Positions 17,069 through 27,695 of a DNA stretch of 64,000 nucleotides are shown here, one piece after another. A program made the translations under genes and the position numbers. Positions within the stretch are counted from its first letter, which is position 1. The number at the start of each line of letters is the position of its first letter. Location of the stretch: the NCBI GenBank assembly GCA_947499555.1, contig CANMOU010000002.1:197001-261000 (forward strand). Direction: 5' to 3'. Under the pieces are notes generated by a model, which saw only the letters and a list, made by a program, of their open reading frames with translations, did no database searches and had not been told where the DNA came from. This DNA is from an uncultured Roseovarius sp. (GTDB lineage: Bacteria > Pseudomonadota > Alphaproteobacteria > Rhodobacterales > Rhodobacteraceae).

Positions 17069-17801
17069 AGGGCCTCAACGCGGGCAACCCGATTCCCGTG
17101 GCCTCAAAACCGCCATCGACGGAAATGATCTGTCCGGTCACATAACTGGCCTCTGCCGAGCAGAGAAAGACGATGACATTCGCGATTTCGTCTTCGCTGC
17201 CATACCGGTTGAGCGGGATTGCGTCATGGTAGGCATCGATAATGTCCTGGGTGTGGACCGCCATAGCAAGCTTCGTGCGCACAGGACCCGGGCAGACACA
17301 ATTCGCACGAATTCCCTTTTCTCCAAGCTCCACTGCCTGTTGCTGGGTGAGCGCCATGACACCTGCCTTGGATGTCCCATAGGCTACGCGCAGCGTCGAG
17401 GCTCTTAATCCGGAGATCGAAGCGATGTTCACGATCGCGCCCTTTGCGGAAGCCAAAGCTGGCGTCAGTGCCTGGGTCACCATGAAGACGCCATCGAGAT
17501 TTGTCTCCATGACGGTGCGCCATCTCGCCAGGCTTGTCTCTTCAATCGGCCCGAAATCCGCAACACCTGCGTTGTTGATAAGCGCATCCACCGTCTTGAA
17601 CCGGGCAGACATGTCGCGCACCTGATCGGGGTCCGAGATATCACATGAGACAGGCGTCACATTTTCCAGAGCCGCGGCCTCTGACATCAAGGCGGCCTCA
17701 TCCCGGTCAACCATGACCACCTGCCACCCCTTTCTCAGGAAAAGCTTCGTGGTCGCCAACCCGATGCCGCGTGCCGCGCCTGTTACGATAGCGGTTTTCA
17801 T
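17067..17801 (-). CDS. SDR family NAD(P)-dependent oxidoreductase
   Basis: A 244-residue classical short-chain dehydrogenase. The cofactor motif TGAARGIG is at residues 7-14, with an acidic VDRD after strand 2 that favours NAD. NNAG, the catalytic serine in NIASISG, YGTSK and the CPGPVRTKL loop follow, and the C-terminus has YVTGQIISVDGGFEATG. Many family members are annotated as 3-oxoacyl-ACP reductase, glucose or sugar dehydrogenase; the substrate is not decided. It lies downstream of ugd on the same strand with a 72-base gap. Confidence 0.9.
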   Translation of the reverse strand: MKTAIVTGAARGIGLATTKLFLRKGWQVVMVDRDEAALMSEAAALENVTPVSCDISDPDQVRDMSARFKTVDALINNAGVADFGPIEETSLARWRTVMETNLDGVFMVTQALTPALASAKGAIVNIASISGLRASTLRVAYGTSKAGVMALTQQQAVELGEKGIRANCVCPGPVRTKLAMAVHTQDIIDAYHDAIPLNRYGSEDEIANVIVFLCSAEASYVTGQIISVDGGFEATGIGLPALRP

Positions 17802-17873
17802 GTCAAAGCCCCTTACGTCGAAGACGTGATTTTTCGCGCCTCTTCTAGAGCAACCCTGCAGCGTGGAGAACGC

Positions 17874-19220
17874 TTATTCGGCGACGGCATCTTTCACGTT
17901 CTGGCGCGCAAACCCGACGCGTCCGATGCTTTCATAGGCGTCAAATCCCGCGCGTTTGGCATCCTTGACGGAATAGATATTCCGAAGATCGGCAAGGCGC
18001 GGCGTGTCCATCTTGCGCGCGATACGCTTAAGGTCGAGCGCGCGGAATTCGTTCCACTCGGTCAGCAGCACAACCAGATGCGCTTTGCTGACGCATTTGT
18101 AAGGATCATCGACCCATTGCACGCCGGGAAGGCGTTCTTCACCCTCTCGCTGCCCTTGCGGATCGCAGACGCGAACCTTTGCACCGCCTCCGACAAGAGC
18201 GGGCACAATGGTCAGCGACGGGGCTTCGCGCATGTCATCCGTGTTCGGCTTGAAGGTGGCCCCAAGCACGGCAACCGTCTTGCCATTGAAAGAGCCATCA
18301 CACATGTCAAAAAGCTTGTCGATCATGCGGCGCTTGATCTCTTCATTCACTGCGATCACCGTTTCGGTAATCTGAAGCGGCAGCCCGTGTTCCTGTCCAG
18401 TCCGCGCCAATGCCCGCGTGTCTTTCGGAAAACAGCTTCCGCCATACCCGGGCCCGGCGTGAAGGAACTTGTTCCCGATGCGGCCATCAAGGCCAATTCC
18501 GCGACTGACCTGTTTGACATCTGCGCCGGTGCGCTCGCACAAGGCGGCAATCTCATTGATGAAGGTGATCTTCGTCGCGAGAAAGGCGTTTGCCGCGTAT
18601 TTGATCATCTCTGCGGATTCCAGATCCGTGGTCAGGATTGGAAATTCCCGCAGGTAGAGCGGCCGGTAGATCTCTTCCATGACCTCTGCGGCGCGCTCTG
18701 TCTGGACACCGACGACCACACGATCCGGCTTCATGAAATCCTCGATCGCCGCGCCTTCGCGCAGGAACTCCGGATTGGAGGCAACATCGAATTCCAGCTC
18801 CGGATTGGCTTTACGGACGGTCTGCTTGACCTGCCGGTTGGTGCCGACAGGTACCGTCGACTTGGTGACGATAACGATGTAGTCACTTGCCGTCCTCGCG
18901 ATCTCTTCCGCCGCCGCCATGACGTAGCTGAGGTCTGCGTGGCCATCCCCCCGACGGGTCGGCGTGCCAACGGCGATAAAGACGGCTTCGGCACCATCAA
19001 GTGCCTCTGGCAGGTCCGTCGTGAAAGACAGGCGGCCCGCATTGACGTTCTTTTCCATCAGCTGCTGAAGACCTGGCTCGTAGATCGGAACCCCGCCACT
19101 GTTCAGCATGTCGATTTTCGAGGAATCCTTGTCAACGCAAACGACATCATGGCCAAAATCTGAAAAGCAGACGCCGGAGACCAATCCGACATAACCTGTT
19201 CCAATCATTGCAATCTTCAT
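17874..19220 (-). CDS. ugd: UDP-glucose 6-dehydrogenase
   Basis: Oxidises UDP-glucose twice to UDP-glucuronate using NAD. The 448 residues begin with the nucleotide fold MKIAMIGTGYVGLVSG, contain FIAVGTPT and SNPEFLREGAA, and carry the catalytic cysteine C263 in GPGYGGSCFPKDT. The C-terminal UDP-binding domain has AVLGATFKPNTDDMREAPS. It probably feeds the surface-polysaccharide island that begins 2 kb further on. It is divergent from glmM across a 197-base gap. Confidence 0.97.
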   Translation of the reverse strand: MKIAMIGTGYVGLVSGVCFSDFGHDVVCVDKDSSKIDMLNSGGVPIYEPGLQQLMEKNVNAGRLSFTTDLPEALDGAEAVFIAVGTPTRRGDGHADLSYVMAAAEEIARTASDYIVIVTKSTVPVGTNRQVKQTVRKANPELEFDVASNPEFLREGAAIEDFMKPDRVVVGVQTERAAEVMEEIYRPLYLREFPILTTDLESAEMIKYAANAFLATKITFINEIAALCERTGADVKQVSRGIGLDGRIGNKFLHAGPGYGGSCFPKDTRALARTGQEHGLPLQITETVIAVNEEIKRRMIDKLFDMCDGSFNGKTVAVLGATFKPNTDDMREAPSLTIVPALVGGGAKVRVCDPQGQREGEERLPGVQWVDDPYKCVSKAHLVVLLTEWNEFRALDLKRIARKMDTPRLADLRNIYSVKDAKRAGFDAYESIGRVGFARQNVKDAVAE

Positions 19221-19417
19221 CGAAATCGTCCTGCACTCAAAATTTGATCTTTCTTATGATCTGCGACGCTCATGTAGTCAATGAAGCATGGCAAATTCGG
19301 GCCATTCGATGCGAACTGGGTGACAATCATCGCCGACGCGATCCATTGGACAGCCGTTGGCGAGACAGGTAAGACAAATCAATGCGCGCAGAGCAGCGTG
19401 AGCGAACAGGTGAGCGA
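19221..19417. promoter_or_regulatory. Divergent ugd/glmM promoter region
   Basis: This gap separates two divergent genes and must hold both promoters. It is somewhat AT-rich near 19235-19300. I see no clear operator repeat or RNA element. Confidence 0.4.
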
Positions 19418-20761
19418 ATGAACAAAGATTTGTTTGGAACCGATGGCGTGCGTGGTCGCGCCAATACCTGGCCGATGACGGCTGAGCTTGCGCTGAAACT
19501 TGGGGCTGCTGCGGGCCGGTATTTTCGCCGTGATACCCAAGACCACCGCGTCGTCATCGGCAAGGACACCCGCCTTTCTGGCTATATGATCGAATACGCG
19601 CTGACAGCAGGTTTTGCGTCAACGGGGATGAATGTCTTCCTTTTGGGTCCCGTGCCGACACCGGCAGTTGGGTATCTGACACATAGCTTGCGGGCGGATG
19701 TCGGTGTCATGATCTCCGCCAGTCATAACCCGGCCGAGGATAACGGGATCAAGCTGTTTGGACCTGATGGGTTCAAGCTTTCCGATCAGGCCGAGGCGGG
19801 CATTGAAAAGCTGATGACCGATGGGGTGAGCCTCGCGGCGCCTGAAAACATCGGGCGTGCCACGCGGTTTGAAGACGCGCGCGGACGATATGTTGAGTAC
19901 GCCAAGACAACCTTCCCATCCGGGCGGCGGCTTGATGGGCTGAAGATCGTTGTCGATTGCGCAAACGGTGCCGCGTATCGGACCGCGCCTGCTGTGTTGT
20001 GGGAACTGGGCGCTGAAGTGATCCCGATTGGTGTGGAGCCAAACGGGCGCAACATCAACGCGGAGTGTGGCTCTACTCATCCCGAGGCCGCTGCAAGAAA
20101 GGTGATTGAAACAGGTGCGCATCTTGGCATTTGCCTTGATGGTGACGCGGATCGCTTGGTGCTGGTCGATGAAAAGGGCCAGGTTGCGGATGGCGACCAA
20201 ATCATGGGCCTGATTGCCACGCGCTGGGCTCGCGAAGGGCGATTGAAGGGCAACGCGCTTGTTGCGACGGTTATGTCCAATCTCGGGCTTGAGCACCATC
20301 TTGTAGACCAAGGCATCGAGTTGAAACGGACCGCCGTTGGTGACCGATATGTGGTGGAAACCATGCGTGCCGATGGCCATAATCTTGGCGGCGAACAGTC
20401 CGGGCATATTGTGATGACCGATTATGCCACCACTGGTGACGGCCTGATTGGAGCGCTGCAATTCCTGGCCGGTATGGTGGAAACAGATCAAAGGGCGAGT
20501 GATCTGGCGCGGGTGTTCACTCCAGTTCCGCAGTCCCTCATCAATGTACGTTTCAGCGATGGTCAGACACCCCTTGAAACGGAGCAGGTCCAAGATGCCA
20601 TCACGACGGGTGAAAAGGCCTTGGGTGATAATGGACGTCTTCTTATCCGGAAATCGGGAACAGAGCCTCTTATACGAGTGATGGGGGAATGCACCGACGA
20701 GGCGCTTCTGAACTCGGTGCTGAACGATGTTGTCGAAGCGGTGAAGAGCGCGACAAGCTGA
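19418..20761 (+). CDS. glmM: Phosphoglucosamine mutase
   Basis: Converts glucosamine-6-phosphate to glucosamine-1-phosphate on the way to UDP-GlcNAc for peptidoglycan and LPS. The 447 residues start [13 protein letters not shown]. The phosphorylated active serine is Ser102 in [13 protein letters not shown], the metal loop is DGDADR, the sugar-binding loop is GGEQSGHI, and the C-terminal phosphate site is [12 protein letters not shown]. The ATG at 19418 gives the canonical N-terminus; an upstream ATG at 19382 would add 12 residues and is unlikely. Confidence 0.97.
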   Translation: MNKDLFGTDGVRGRANTWPMTAELALKLGAAAGRYFRRDTQDHRVVIGKDTRLSGYMIEYALTAGFASTGMNVFLLGPVPTPAVGYLTHSLRADVGVMISASHNPAEDNGIKLFGPDGFKLSDQAEAGIEKLMTDGVSLAAPENIGRATRFEDARGRYVEYAKTTFPSGRRLDGLKIVVDCANGAAYRTAPAVLWELGAEVIPIGVEPNGRNINAECGSTHPEAAARKVIETGAHLGICLDGDADRLVLVDEKGQVADGDQIMGLIATRWAREGRLKGNALVATVMSNLGLEHHLVDQGIELKRTAVGDRYVVETMRADGHNLGGEQSGHIVMTDYATTGDGLIGALQFLAGMVETDQRASDLARVFTPVPQSLINVRFSDGQTPLETEQVQDAITTGEKALGDNGRLLIRKSGTEPLIRVMGECTDEALLNSVLNDVVEAVKSATS

Positions 20762-20903
20762 ACGCGAGAAAGCGTCACAAATTTTAATAATTTGGAAGGA
20801 CTTCCCATTCTACTGTCCGGTCAACTGATCTGGCAGATGCGTTTATCCTTTTGCAGTGCATGATTGCGCCCCCTGTCAGGCACCCCATCGAGAGGGCGAG
20901 ACC

Positions 20904-23456
20904 ATGTGGCGCGGGCTGAAATCTGCCTTTCTTCGTTACACCCATGAGCATGGCAGGCTGAGCAAACCCGGCGTCGCGCTGATCACCCATTCGGGGAAAC
21001 CCATCGGTCATATCGATGCCATTCGCCTTTGTCGGGGCAGGTTTGAGATCGAAGGGTGGGCCGACGCAGATCACATCGCGCTTGTTCGCGGCGACGAACG
21101 TGCCGCCCTTGCGCCCAGCACCCCAAGACCTGATGTAAGTTCCAAATTTGCCGATATGACGGGCCGGACACCGGGGTTTCGCCTTGACCTTCCGGTGGGG
21201 CCTGCAGAGTGCTTTCTTGTCAGTCGGAAAGGTGAGAAGGAATGCGCGCAGCGTATCGACTTTTTTGATGATGCCGACATGGCGCGTGTCAGGCGGCGCC
21301 TGATACGGCCTTTCTTGGGCGCCTCTTTTCGCGCGCTGCCCGCTTATCTGAGATGGCGTTTGAAACACCATCCAGAGGATCGTGCCGCGATCAAGGACAG
21401 CCTCGGTCTTGGCGAGGAGACGCCCACGGATCGGATGACGCCGTTTCTCTTTGCTGTCGATGCCGGAGACGAAGACCCCGCCTCTTTGATGTTGCCGAAA
21501 GAGACGGTCACAATCGTTCTGCCGGTCTTCAACGCGATGGATCTTCTGCCTGAAACTCTCGATCGTATTCTGGTCCATACCGACCTGCCGTTTGAGCTTA
21601 TTATCATCGAAGACTGCTCTACCGATCCGGCGGTCCGGCCGTTTTTGCGCAATTGGGTCAAATCGGCTGGTGCGAGCAGCCGCCAATACGTTCACCTTCT
21701 GGAAAACGAAAAAAATCTTGGCTTTATCGGTTCGGTCAATCGCGGGTTTGAAAAGGCCATCAAACTGGGGCACCACGTTCTTTTGCTCAATTCCGATGCC
21801 TTTGTCCCGAATAACTGGGCCAGTCGGCTTGTCAGGCCGTTCGCTGAGCACCTTCGCGTGGCCAGTGTGACGCCCATGTCAAACGACGCCGAGATTTTCA
21901 ATGCGCCGGTTCTTTGTCGCGCCTCGGTGCTTGCCAAAGGCGTGGCCGACGAAATTGACGCGACCGCCGCACAGTTCGTCCCAGATGCCGCATTGGCAGA
22001 CGCGCCAACCGGTGTTGGTTTTTGCATGGCCATGCACAAAGACGCCCTGCGGCTTGTTCGGACATTCGATCATACCTTCGATCCGGGCTACGGCGAAGAA
22101 GTGGACTGGTGTCAGAAACTGACGTTAAAGGGCTGGCGGCATCTTGGTCATGGCGGCATCTTTGTCGAACACCGCAGCGGGACATCATTTGGGTCTGAAA
22201 AGAAAGCCAAACTTGTTGCCGCGCACAATCAGATCGTGTCGAAGCGCTATCCGGACTATGATCAATCGGTCCAGAAATTCATTGCAGAGGATCCACTGAC
22301 CGCGCCACGTCTGGCGCTGGCCCTGGCCTGGGCACAGGCCAGCTGCGCGCAGACGATCCCAGTCTATATCGGCCATTCTATGGGAGGCGGTGCAGAGCTT
22401 TATCTCAAACAACGCATCGGAAAGGATCTGAGAAAGACCGGCATCGCGATAGTCATCCGCGTGGGCGGCGCACATGCCTGGAATATCGAGCTGCATACAC
22501 CGCTGGGCGTCACCCAAGGGGCCACGGCGGCTGTGGCGTTTGTCGAACGTCTCATGTCGCTCATTCCAAACCGGCGGATCATCTATTCCTGCGGTGTCGG
22601 AGCCTCGGACCTATTGGAGATACCAGACGTCTTGTGCAGGCTTGCCGCCAGCCCCGGCTCTGAGCTTGAAATCCTCTTCCATGATTACTTGCCGCTCAGC
22701 CCGTCTTACACACTGCTCAACAGCCGGAATGAATATGCGCCTGCAAGTCCTGAAGGCTCCGTTGACCCGGCGCATACCTATTGCAAACCGGACGGTACGA
22801 CTGTCTCTTTGGCTGAGTGGCGGCACAGATGGGGCAAAGCGATCCGGCACGCCGATGATCTGACGGTGTTTTCCGACAGCAGCCGAAAGATCTTGTCAGA
22901 TGTATTTCCCGTCAGCAAAGAAAAGATCCGCGTGATGCCGCATGCTGTCGCGCTCAAGCAGCGGCGCATGGCACCAGGCCGCCACACCGACGGCAAACCG
23001 GTGATCGGCGTTCTGGGGGCAATTGGGCTTCAGAAAGGGGCGAAGATCCTGCAGGATCTGAGTGCGCTTCTGGATCAAAGCCAAGACGCACATCTTGTCG
23101 TGCTTGGCTACATGGATCCCGCTTTTCCGCTTGCGACAAGCGCTGCGATACACGGGCCCTACGAGGTTCGCGATATCCCGGAGCTGACGAAACGTTATGG
23201 TGTGAGTTGCTGGTTTATCCCATCGATCTGGCCGGAAACCTTCTCTTACACAACGCATGAAGCACTGGCGACCGGTCTGCCGGTTTGGAGCTTTGATCTT
23301 GGGGCACAGGCGGATGCCATCAAGCGGGCCTCGGTGATGTCCGGTCAGGGTGGCACGATTCCGCTTCGGCCCGGAGAACCGCAAAGCCAGATGATCCTCG
23401 ATGCACTCCTTTCCTCCTGCGAGACCACGATATGTCCACAGTCGCAGTCCGCATAG
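20904..23456 (+). CDS. Large two-module glycosyltransferase (GT2 plus GT4-like)
   Basis: An 850-residue protein. Residues 1-195 are unrecognised. A GT-A family 2 domain follows (about 200-450): [43 protein letters not shown] and a donor-site [10 protein letters not shown] in place of a plain DxD. The C-terminal half (about 500-840) looks GT-B/GT4-like, with [42 protein letters not shown] and [26 protein letters not shown]. Two sugars could thus be added by one chain. First gene of the island operon; it overlaps the acetyltransferase gene by 25 bases. Start ATG 20904 has a GAGAGGGCGAG site. A 142-base AT-rich gap before it probably holds the promoter. Confidence 0.87.
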   Translation: MWRGLKSAFLRYTHEHGRLSKPGVALITHSGKPIGHIDAIRLCRGRFEIEGWADADHIALVRGDERAALAPSTPRPDVSSKFADMTGRTPGFRLDLPVGPAECFLVSRKGEKECAQRIDFFDDADMARVRRRLIRPFLGASFRALPAYLRWRLKHHPEDRAAIKDSLGLGEETPTDRMTPFLFAVDAGDEDPASLMLPKETVTIVLPVFNAMDLLPETLDRILVHTDLPFELIIIEDCSTDPAVRPFLRNWVKSAGASSRQYVHLLENEKNLGFIGSVNRGFEKAIKLGHHVLLLNSDAFVPNNWASRLVRPFAEHLRVASVTPMSNDAEIFNAPVLCRASVLAKGVADEIDATAAQFVPDAALADAPTGVGFCMAMHKDALRLVRTFDHTFDPGYGEEVDWCQKLTLKGWRHLGHGGIFVEHRSGTSFGSEKKAKLVAAHNQIVSKRYPDYDQSVQKFIAEDPLTAPRLALALAWAQASCAQTIPVYIGHSMGGGAELYLKQRIGKDLRKTGIAIVIRVGGAHAWNIELHTPLGVTQGATAAVAFVERLMSLIPNRRIIYSCGVGASDLLEIPDVLCRLAASPGSELEILFHDYLPLSPSYTLLNSRNEYAPASPEGSVDPAHTYCKPDGTTVSLAEWRHRWGKAIRHADDLTVFSDSSRKILSDVFPVSKEKIRVMPHAVALKQRRMAPGRHTDGKPVIGVLGAIGLQKGAKILQDLSALLDQSQDAHLVVLGYMDPAFPLATSAAIHGPYEVRDIPELTKRYGVSCWFIPSIWPETFSYTTHEALATGLPVWSFDLGAQADAIKRASVMSGQGGTIPLRPGEPQSQMILDALLSSCETTICPQSQSA

Positions 23457-24163
23457 CGGCGCTCGCCGCAAAGGGCATTGAAGTTCTTCCACGCCCGTCA
23501 GGCAAGATGATACAGTTGCCAAGGCAAACCCGGATAGAGGCACCTGCCAGTCTGAAATGGACGCAGTATGGGCTTTCGCTCAAACTTGGGGCCTTCTCTT
23601 ATCAGGTGTCGGGCTATTGCGCCGCGGCCGAGATCGGGCGTTATTGCTCGTTTGGCGAAGAAGTTCAGATCGGGCGCCAGAACCATCCTCTTACCTGGGC
23701 CTCAACAAGCCCTGCCTTTTATCTGAAAGATCGGCTTTTCGATGTTAGCGATGGGTTTGCGGGCGCAAAAGCGTTTGCAGGATATGAGTTTCAGAACAGT
23801 GCGCCACCGACGAGTATTCAGAAGACGACTATTGGCCATGACGTATGGATCGGGCACGGCGCCTATATCGCTGCGGGCGTGACCATCAGCAACGGCGCGA
23901 TCGTTGCCGCAGGCGCGGTTGTTGCCAAGGATGTGCCGCCCTACACAATCGTCGCAGGCAATCCGGCCGTTCCCAAGAAGGCCCGCTTGCCGACCGAGTT
24001 GATCACGGAAATGCAGGTCAGCCGGTGGTGGCGCTTTGCGCCCTGGCAGTTGTCCCATCTTGATATGTCAGACGTCCCGGCCTTCCTCAAAGGCGTGGCA
24101 GAGATGAAAGACGTCCCGCCCTTCGCACCAAGTTGCGTCGATCTCAGCGCGGGTTTGCTATGA
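23432..24163 (+). CDS. CatB-like hexapeptide-repeat acyltransferase
   Basis: A 243-residue left-handed beta-helix acetyltransferase. The xenobiotic/CatB-type signature appears as [20 protein letters not shown], then [46 protein letters not shown] with a catalytic histidine candidate in IGHG. Such enzymes O- or N-acetylate sugars in capsules and O-antigens. It overlaps the upstream transferase by 25 bases and the sulfotransferase by four, so all three are likely cotranslated. The acceptor is unknown. Confidence 0.87.
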   Translation: MSTVAVRIAALAAKGIEVLPRPSGKMIQLPRQTRIEAPASLKWTQYGLSLKLGAFSYQVSGYCAAAEIGRYCSFGEEVQIGRQNHPLTWASTSPAFYLKDRLFDVSDGFAGAKAFAGYEFQNSAPPTSIQKTTIGHDVWIGHGAYIAAGVTISNGAIVAAGAVVAKDVPPYTIVAGNPAVPKKARLPTELITEMQVSRWWRFAPWQLSHLDMSDVPAFLKGVAEMKDVPPFAPSCVDLSAGLL

Positions 24164-24954
24164 GCACACTCGTCTTTCTCCACGTGCCCAAGACCGCAGG
24201 CCAAACCGTGCATAACGAGCTTCAAAGGGCGGTTGGCGGAGCGGCACATGTCTCACCTGTCAGAGTGACGGCGCAGGCGGTTGGCGGTCGGCAGATGCCG
24301 GATGGCTACCGGCTTTATTCCGGACATATCGATTGGACGGAGGTCGAGCTTCTGCCGGCGGATCGATTTGTTTTTACCATCCTGCGCGACCCCAAGGAAC
24401 GCATTGCCTCATTTTATCTTTACATGCGCAAGCAGGCGAAACTGGCGACGCCGGAAGCGCTTTTGCGACCTGAAAACATCGGCAAGCGCATGGCGCTCGA
24501 CCTGAGTGCTGACGACTATTTTTTTGGTGGTCCACCCGATTGGCACCGGTTTGTGCGCAGCATGTATGACAACTTCTACTGTTCCTATTTTGCCTCGCGG
24601 CAAATGGATGGGTGGCACCGACTAAAATGCCTGCCGAAAGATGAGCGCCTTGCGCGTGCCCTGACTGGTCTGGCCTCTCTTTCGGCCGTCTACCGGATTG
24701 AGGGTCTCGATCAGCTTGAGTGCGATATCCGGGCGCTTTACGGCGTCGAAATCCGGCTGACCGGAAACTACTTCAATACCGGCGGACACATCGCCAATGA
24801 GAGCCGGTGGTCCAAACTTTGTGCACGGTTTGAAAAGGACCGTAGTATTGCGCGGCTGGCCGAGTTTACAGCTCTTGATGATCTGGTCATGCAGCAGGTT
24901 TTCTCGGGCGAGCCTTCATCCCTCATTGACGATCTCTCTGTGAAAGCGTCTTAG
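24160..24954 (+). CDS. Sulfotransferase family protein
   Basis: A 264-residue carbohydrate-type sulfotransferase. The PAPS 5'-phosphosulfate loop is [17 protein letters not shown] at the N-terminus, and the 3'-phosphate site is [20 protein letters not shown]. The ATG at 24160 overlaps the acetyltransferase stop; an upstream ATG at 24133 is less likely. It would sulfate the polymer or a surface glycolipid, a feature of marine polysaccharides. Its 3' end overlaps the convergent kpsM-like gene by 39 bases. Confidence 0.88.
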   Translation: MSTLVFLHVPKTAGQTVHNELQRAVGGAAHVSPVRVTAQAVGGRQMPDGYRLYSGHIDWTEVELLPADRFVFTILRDPKERIASFYLYMRKQAKLATPEALLRPENIGKRMALDLSADDYFFGGPPDWHRFVRSMYDNFYCSYFASRQMDGWHRLKCLPKDERLARALTGLASLSAVYRIEGLDQLECDIRALYGVEIRLTGNYFNTGGHIANESRWSKLCARFEKDRSIARLAEFTALDDLVMQQVFSGEPSSLIDDLSVKAS

Positions 24955-25716
24955 GAAAACCAAACCAATCGCCATAAGCAAGAGCGGCAGGTAAAGCAAG
25001 TACGCGCGCGAGACATAGGCCGCGTCGTACCCGGCGTAAAACCCTTGACGCATGATCCCAACAATATGGATCAGTGGGTTGTACCAAAGGTAATCGTCAT
25101 AAGGTGCCGGGATCGTTTCGAGCGTAAAGAATACGCCCGATACAATGAAAAGCGGTCGCGTCAGAATGGACCACGCGCGTTGCCAGATGGGAAAACGGCA
25201 GAAGGCGAAGGCGTTGATGACGCCCACGCCCAACGCCAGAAGCGCCGCGAAAAACAGCGCCTCCGCAATCAGGCCAATGTCCGGCGTCAGACGCGTGTCG
25301 AAGATCAGGAGAATGGAGACGAAGACGACGGTGGCAACGGTCAGTTGGGTCAGGATGTTGATGAAAAACCGCGCCAGAATGGCATCGATAAAGGTTACAG
25401 CCGGATAGGCCAGAAGCGGTTTGGAAAAGAGCAGCGCAAGAGCCACCTTGCCAGATACGTCCGTAAAGAGCAGAAACGGAATGAGACCGGTGGCGTAGAA
25501 TATCGGGAAATTCACGCCCATTGAGGGGGCCTGAAACCCGGTGGAAAAGATCAGGGTCAAAAGAGCGATCCCCGCAACAGGTTCGATCAGGGCCCAGATA
25601 TATCCGCCCGGTGAGCGCCCATAGGTAGTGGCCATTTCGCGCAACATGAGCGCGAGAATTGCGCGTGCGCTGGCCCAGGGCCGACCGACGCCGCATTGCA
25701 GGGCATAGTCACTCAT
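24916..25716 (-). CDS. kpsM: Capsule-type ABC-2 exporter permease (KpsM/Wzm family)
   Basis: A 266-residue inner-membrane permease with six hydrophobic segments and the ABC-2 polysaccharide-export marks: ARAILALMLREMATTYGRSPGGYIWALIEP at the N-terminus, FPIFYATGLIPFLLF, and WYNPLIHIVGIMRQGFY near the C-terminus. It should pair with the KpsT-type ATPase at 27023. It is divergent from the kpsE-like gene across 81 bases, an unusual split since these genes are often in one operon. Its tail overlaps the sulfotransferase gene by 39 bases. Confidence 0.9.
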   Translation of the reverse strand: MSDYALQCGVGRPWASARAILALMLREMATTYGRSPGGYIWALIEPVAGIALLTLIFSTGFQAPSMGVNFPIFYATGLIPFLLFTDVSGKVALALLFSKPLLAYPAVTFIDAILARFFINILTQLTVATVVFVSILLIFDTRLTPDIGLIAEALFFAALLALGVGVINAFAFCRFPIWQRAWSILTRPLFIVSGVFFTLETIPAPYDDYLWYNPLIHIVGIMRQGFYAGYDAAYVSRAYLLYLPLLLMAIGLVFLRRFHREIVNEG

Positions 25717-25797
25717 CTTCGACGATTTTCTTCAAATTCAACGATTGGTTTAGGTTTCGTGCGTAGCACTATCCTCGCAATGTCTTGAGGAAGTGTT

Positions 25798-27006
25798 GTG
25801 ACGCTTACAAAGCTCAACCCGGTCCCTGTTTCACCGCCTGCCCCGGCGCCTGTCCAAACGACGGTGATGCCCATTGTCCCTCCGGTCGCGGCCCCCGCGC
25901 GTCGGCAAAAGCGCCACCGCTTGGTCATGCTCAGTTTCATTGCCCTGGTCATTCTTCCGACCCTGGCAACAGGATACTATCTTTGGAACATCGCGGAGGA
26001 TCAGTTCACGTCGACCGTCGGGTTCTCGGTGCGCCGAGAAGAGGTTGCGTCGCCCATTGAAATGATCGGCGGGATCACTGACCTTGCCCATTCAAGCTCT
26101 TCTGACACGGATATCCTTTACGAATTTCTGAGCAGCCAGACGATGGTTGAACGGCTCGATGCGCGGCTGGATCTTGGTGCGATCTGGTCAAAACCCAAAA
26201 CCGATCCGATCTTTGTTTTTTCGCCCGGTGGCACGATTGAAGATTTGGTTGATCACTGGTCGCGCATGGTGCGCATTTCCTATGACACGTCATCCAAGCT
26301 GATCGAAATCAGAGTGCATGCCTTTACGCCCGACGACGCGCAGACCGTCGCGGCCGCGATTTACGAGGAAAGCACCGTTATGATTAACCGGCTAAGCGAT
26401 ATTGCCCGTGACGATGCCGTGCGATACGCCCGCGACGAGCTTGTCACGGCGCTGGAACGACTAAAGGCGGCCCGTGAGGCGGTGACGCATTTTCGAAACC
26501 TCCACCAGATTGTTGATCCCAATGTCGATATCCAGACGCAGGCGGGACTTTTGGGAAATCTGCAATCGCAACTGGCCGAGGCACTGATCAGCCTCGACCT
26601 ACTGGTGGAGACAACGCGCGATTCTGATCCGCGTATCAAGCAGGCGAAACGCAGGATTGAGGTGATCCGAAACCGCATTTCAAGCGAGAAGCGCAAGCTG
26701 GGTATCGCGGATGACGGCACCAAGGCACCCGATGCGTTTGCAACGGTTTTTGGGGAGTATGAACGTCTGGTGGTGGATCGCGAATTTGCCGAACAGACCT
26801 ATATCTCGGCGCTAAGCGCCTTTGATGCCGCGCAGGCAGAGGCGCGGCGACAAAGCCGCTATCTTGCAGCACATATCGCACCCACTCTGGCCGAGCGCGC
26901 GCTTTACCCACGCAGAGCGCTATTGCTTGGTATGACAGCTTTGTTCCTGGTGCTGACATGGTCGATCATCGTGATGATCGGGGGATCCATCAGGGACCGC
27001 AGGTAA
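25798..27006 (+). CDS. kpsE: Capsule export inner-membrane protein (KpsE/CtrB/BexC family)
   Basis: A 402-residue polysaccharide co-polymerase-like protein bridging the inner-membrane exporter to the outer-membrane channel. A Pro-rich cytoplasmic N-terminus (residues 1-40) leads to one helix (LVMLSFIALVILPTLATGYY), a long periplasmic part with coiled coil (about 170-340, RDELVTALERLKAAREAV) and a second helix near the C-terminus (LLLGMTALFLVLTWSIIVMI). The start is GTG at 25798, preceded by GAGGAAG. It is followed by kpsT after 16 bases. Confidence 0.9.
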   Translation: MTLTKLNPVPVSPPAPAPVQTTVMPIVPPVAAPARRQKRHRLVMLSFIALVILPTLATGYYLWNIAEDQFTSTVGFSVRREEVASPIEMIGGITDLAHSSSSDTDILYEFLSSQTMVERLDARLDLGAIWSKPKTDPIFVFSPGGTIEDLVDHWSRMVRISYDTSSKLIEIRVHAFTPDDAQTVAAAIYEESTVMINRLSDIARDDAVRYARDELVTALERLKAAREAVTHFRNLHQIVDPNVDIQTQAGLLGNLQSQLAEALISLDLLVETTRDSDPRIKQAKRRIEVIRNRISSEKRKLGIADDGTKAPDAFATVFGEYERLVVDREFAEQTYISALSAFDAAQAEARRQSRYLAAHIAPTLAERALYPRRALLLGMTALFLVLTWSIIVMIGGSIRDRR

Positions 27007-27022
27007 TCGGACGTGACGACAG

Positions 27023-27679
27023 ATGGTTATCCTGGAGAATCTGACCAAAGCGTTCCAGACGCGCGACGGACCCAAGATTGTGGCCGATCAGATCAATGCG
27101 GTCTTCCCGCCAAACCGTGCCGTGGCGCTGCTGGGCCGTAACGGTGCGGGAAAAACCACCCTGCTGAAGATGATTGCGGGCACTCTGAATCCAAGCTCCG
27201 GTCAGATCCGGCGGGCCGGATCTGTTTCCTGGCCGATTGGGTTTGCAGGGTCGTTTCACGGCGATCTGACCGGAGCGCAGAACGTGCGATTTGTGGCCCG
27301 CATTTACGGCGTCGACACACGTGAGCTTGTCGCCTTCGTTAAGGATTTCGCAGAGCTTGGCCCGCATTTTCACCATCCGTTTCGCAGCTATTCGGCCGGT
27401 ATGAAATCGCGTCTGGCTTTCGGGGTGTCGATGGGCATCCCGTTTGACACCTACCTGGTGGACGAGGTCACATCCGTGGGGGACGCCGCCTTTCGCAAGA
27501 AAAGTGCCGCCTATTTCGCGGAACGGCTGAAGACATCCGGCGCGATCATGGTCTCGCACGGGGTCGAACAGCTTCGCGCGCTTTGCGATGCCGGCGCGGT
27601 TCTGGAGCGCGGCAGGCTTCATCTTTTTGAGGACGTCAACGAAGCGATCGCCCACCATCTGCAAAGTATCGCGCCCTGA
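27023..27679 (+). CDS. kpsT: Capsule exporter ATPase (KpsT/Wzt family)
   Basis: A 218-residue ATPase energising polysaccharide export. Walker A is GRNGAGKTT (38-46), a degenerate signature is YSAGMKSRL and Walker B is TYLVDEVTSVGD, all KpsT-like. The VSWPIGFAGSFHGDLTGAQN region is typical. It lacks the C-terminal glycan-binding domain of O-antigen Wzt, which favours a group-2-capsule-type pathway. It ends 16 bases from the convergent GT2 gene. Confidence 0.93.
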   Translation: MVILENLTKAFQTRDGPKIVADQINAVFPPNRAVALLGRNGAGKTTLLKMIAGTLNPSSGQIRRAGSVSWPIGFAGSFHGDLTGAQNVRFVARIYGVDTRELVAFVKDFAELGPHFHHPFRSYSAGMKSRLAFGVSMGIPFDTYLVDEVTSVGDAAFRKKSAAYFAERLKTSGAIMVSHGVEQLRALCDAGAVLERGRLHLFEDVNEAIAHHLQSIAP

Positions 27680-27695
27680 CTTTGCCTGATCTCGC

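Noticed and set aside
17826-19163. 445-residue plus-strand frame opposite ugd
   Set aside because: Shadow of ugd; no motif, and the minus strand has the full UDP-glucose dehydrogenase set.
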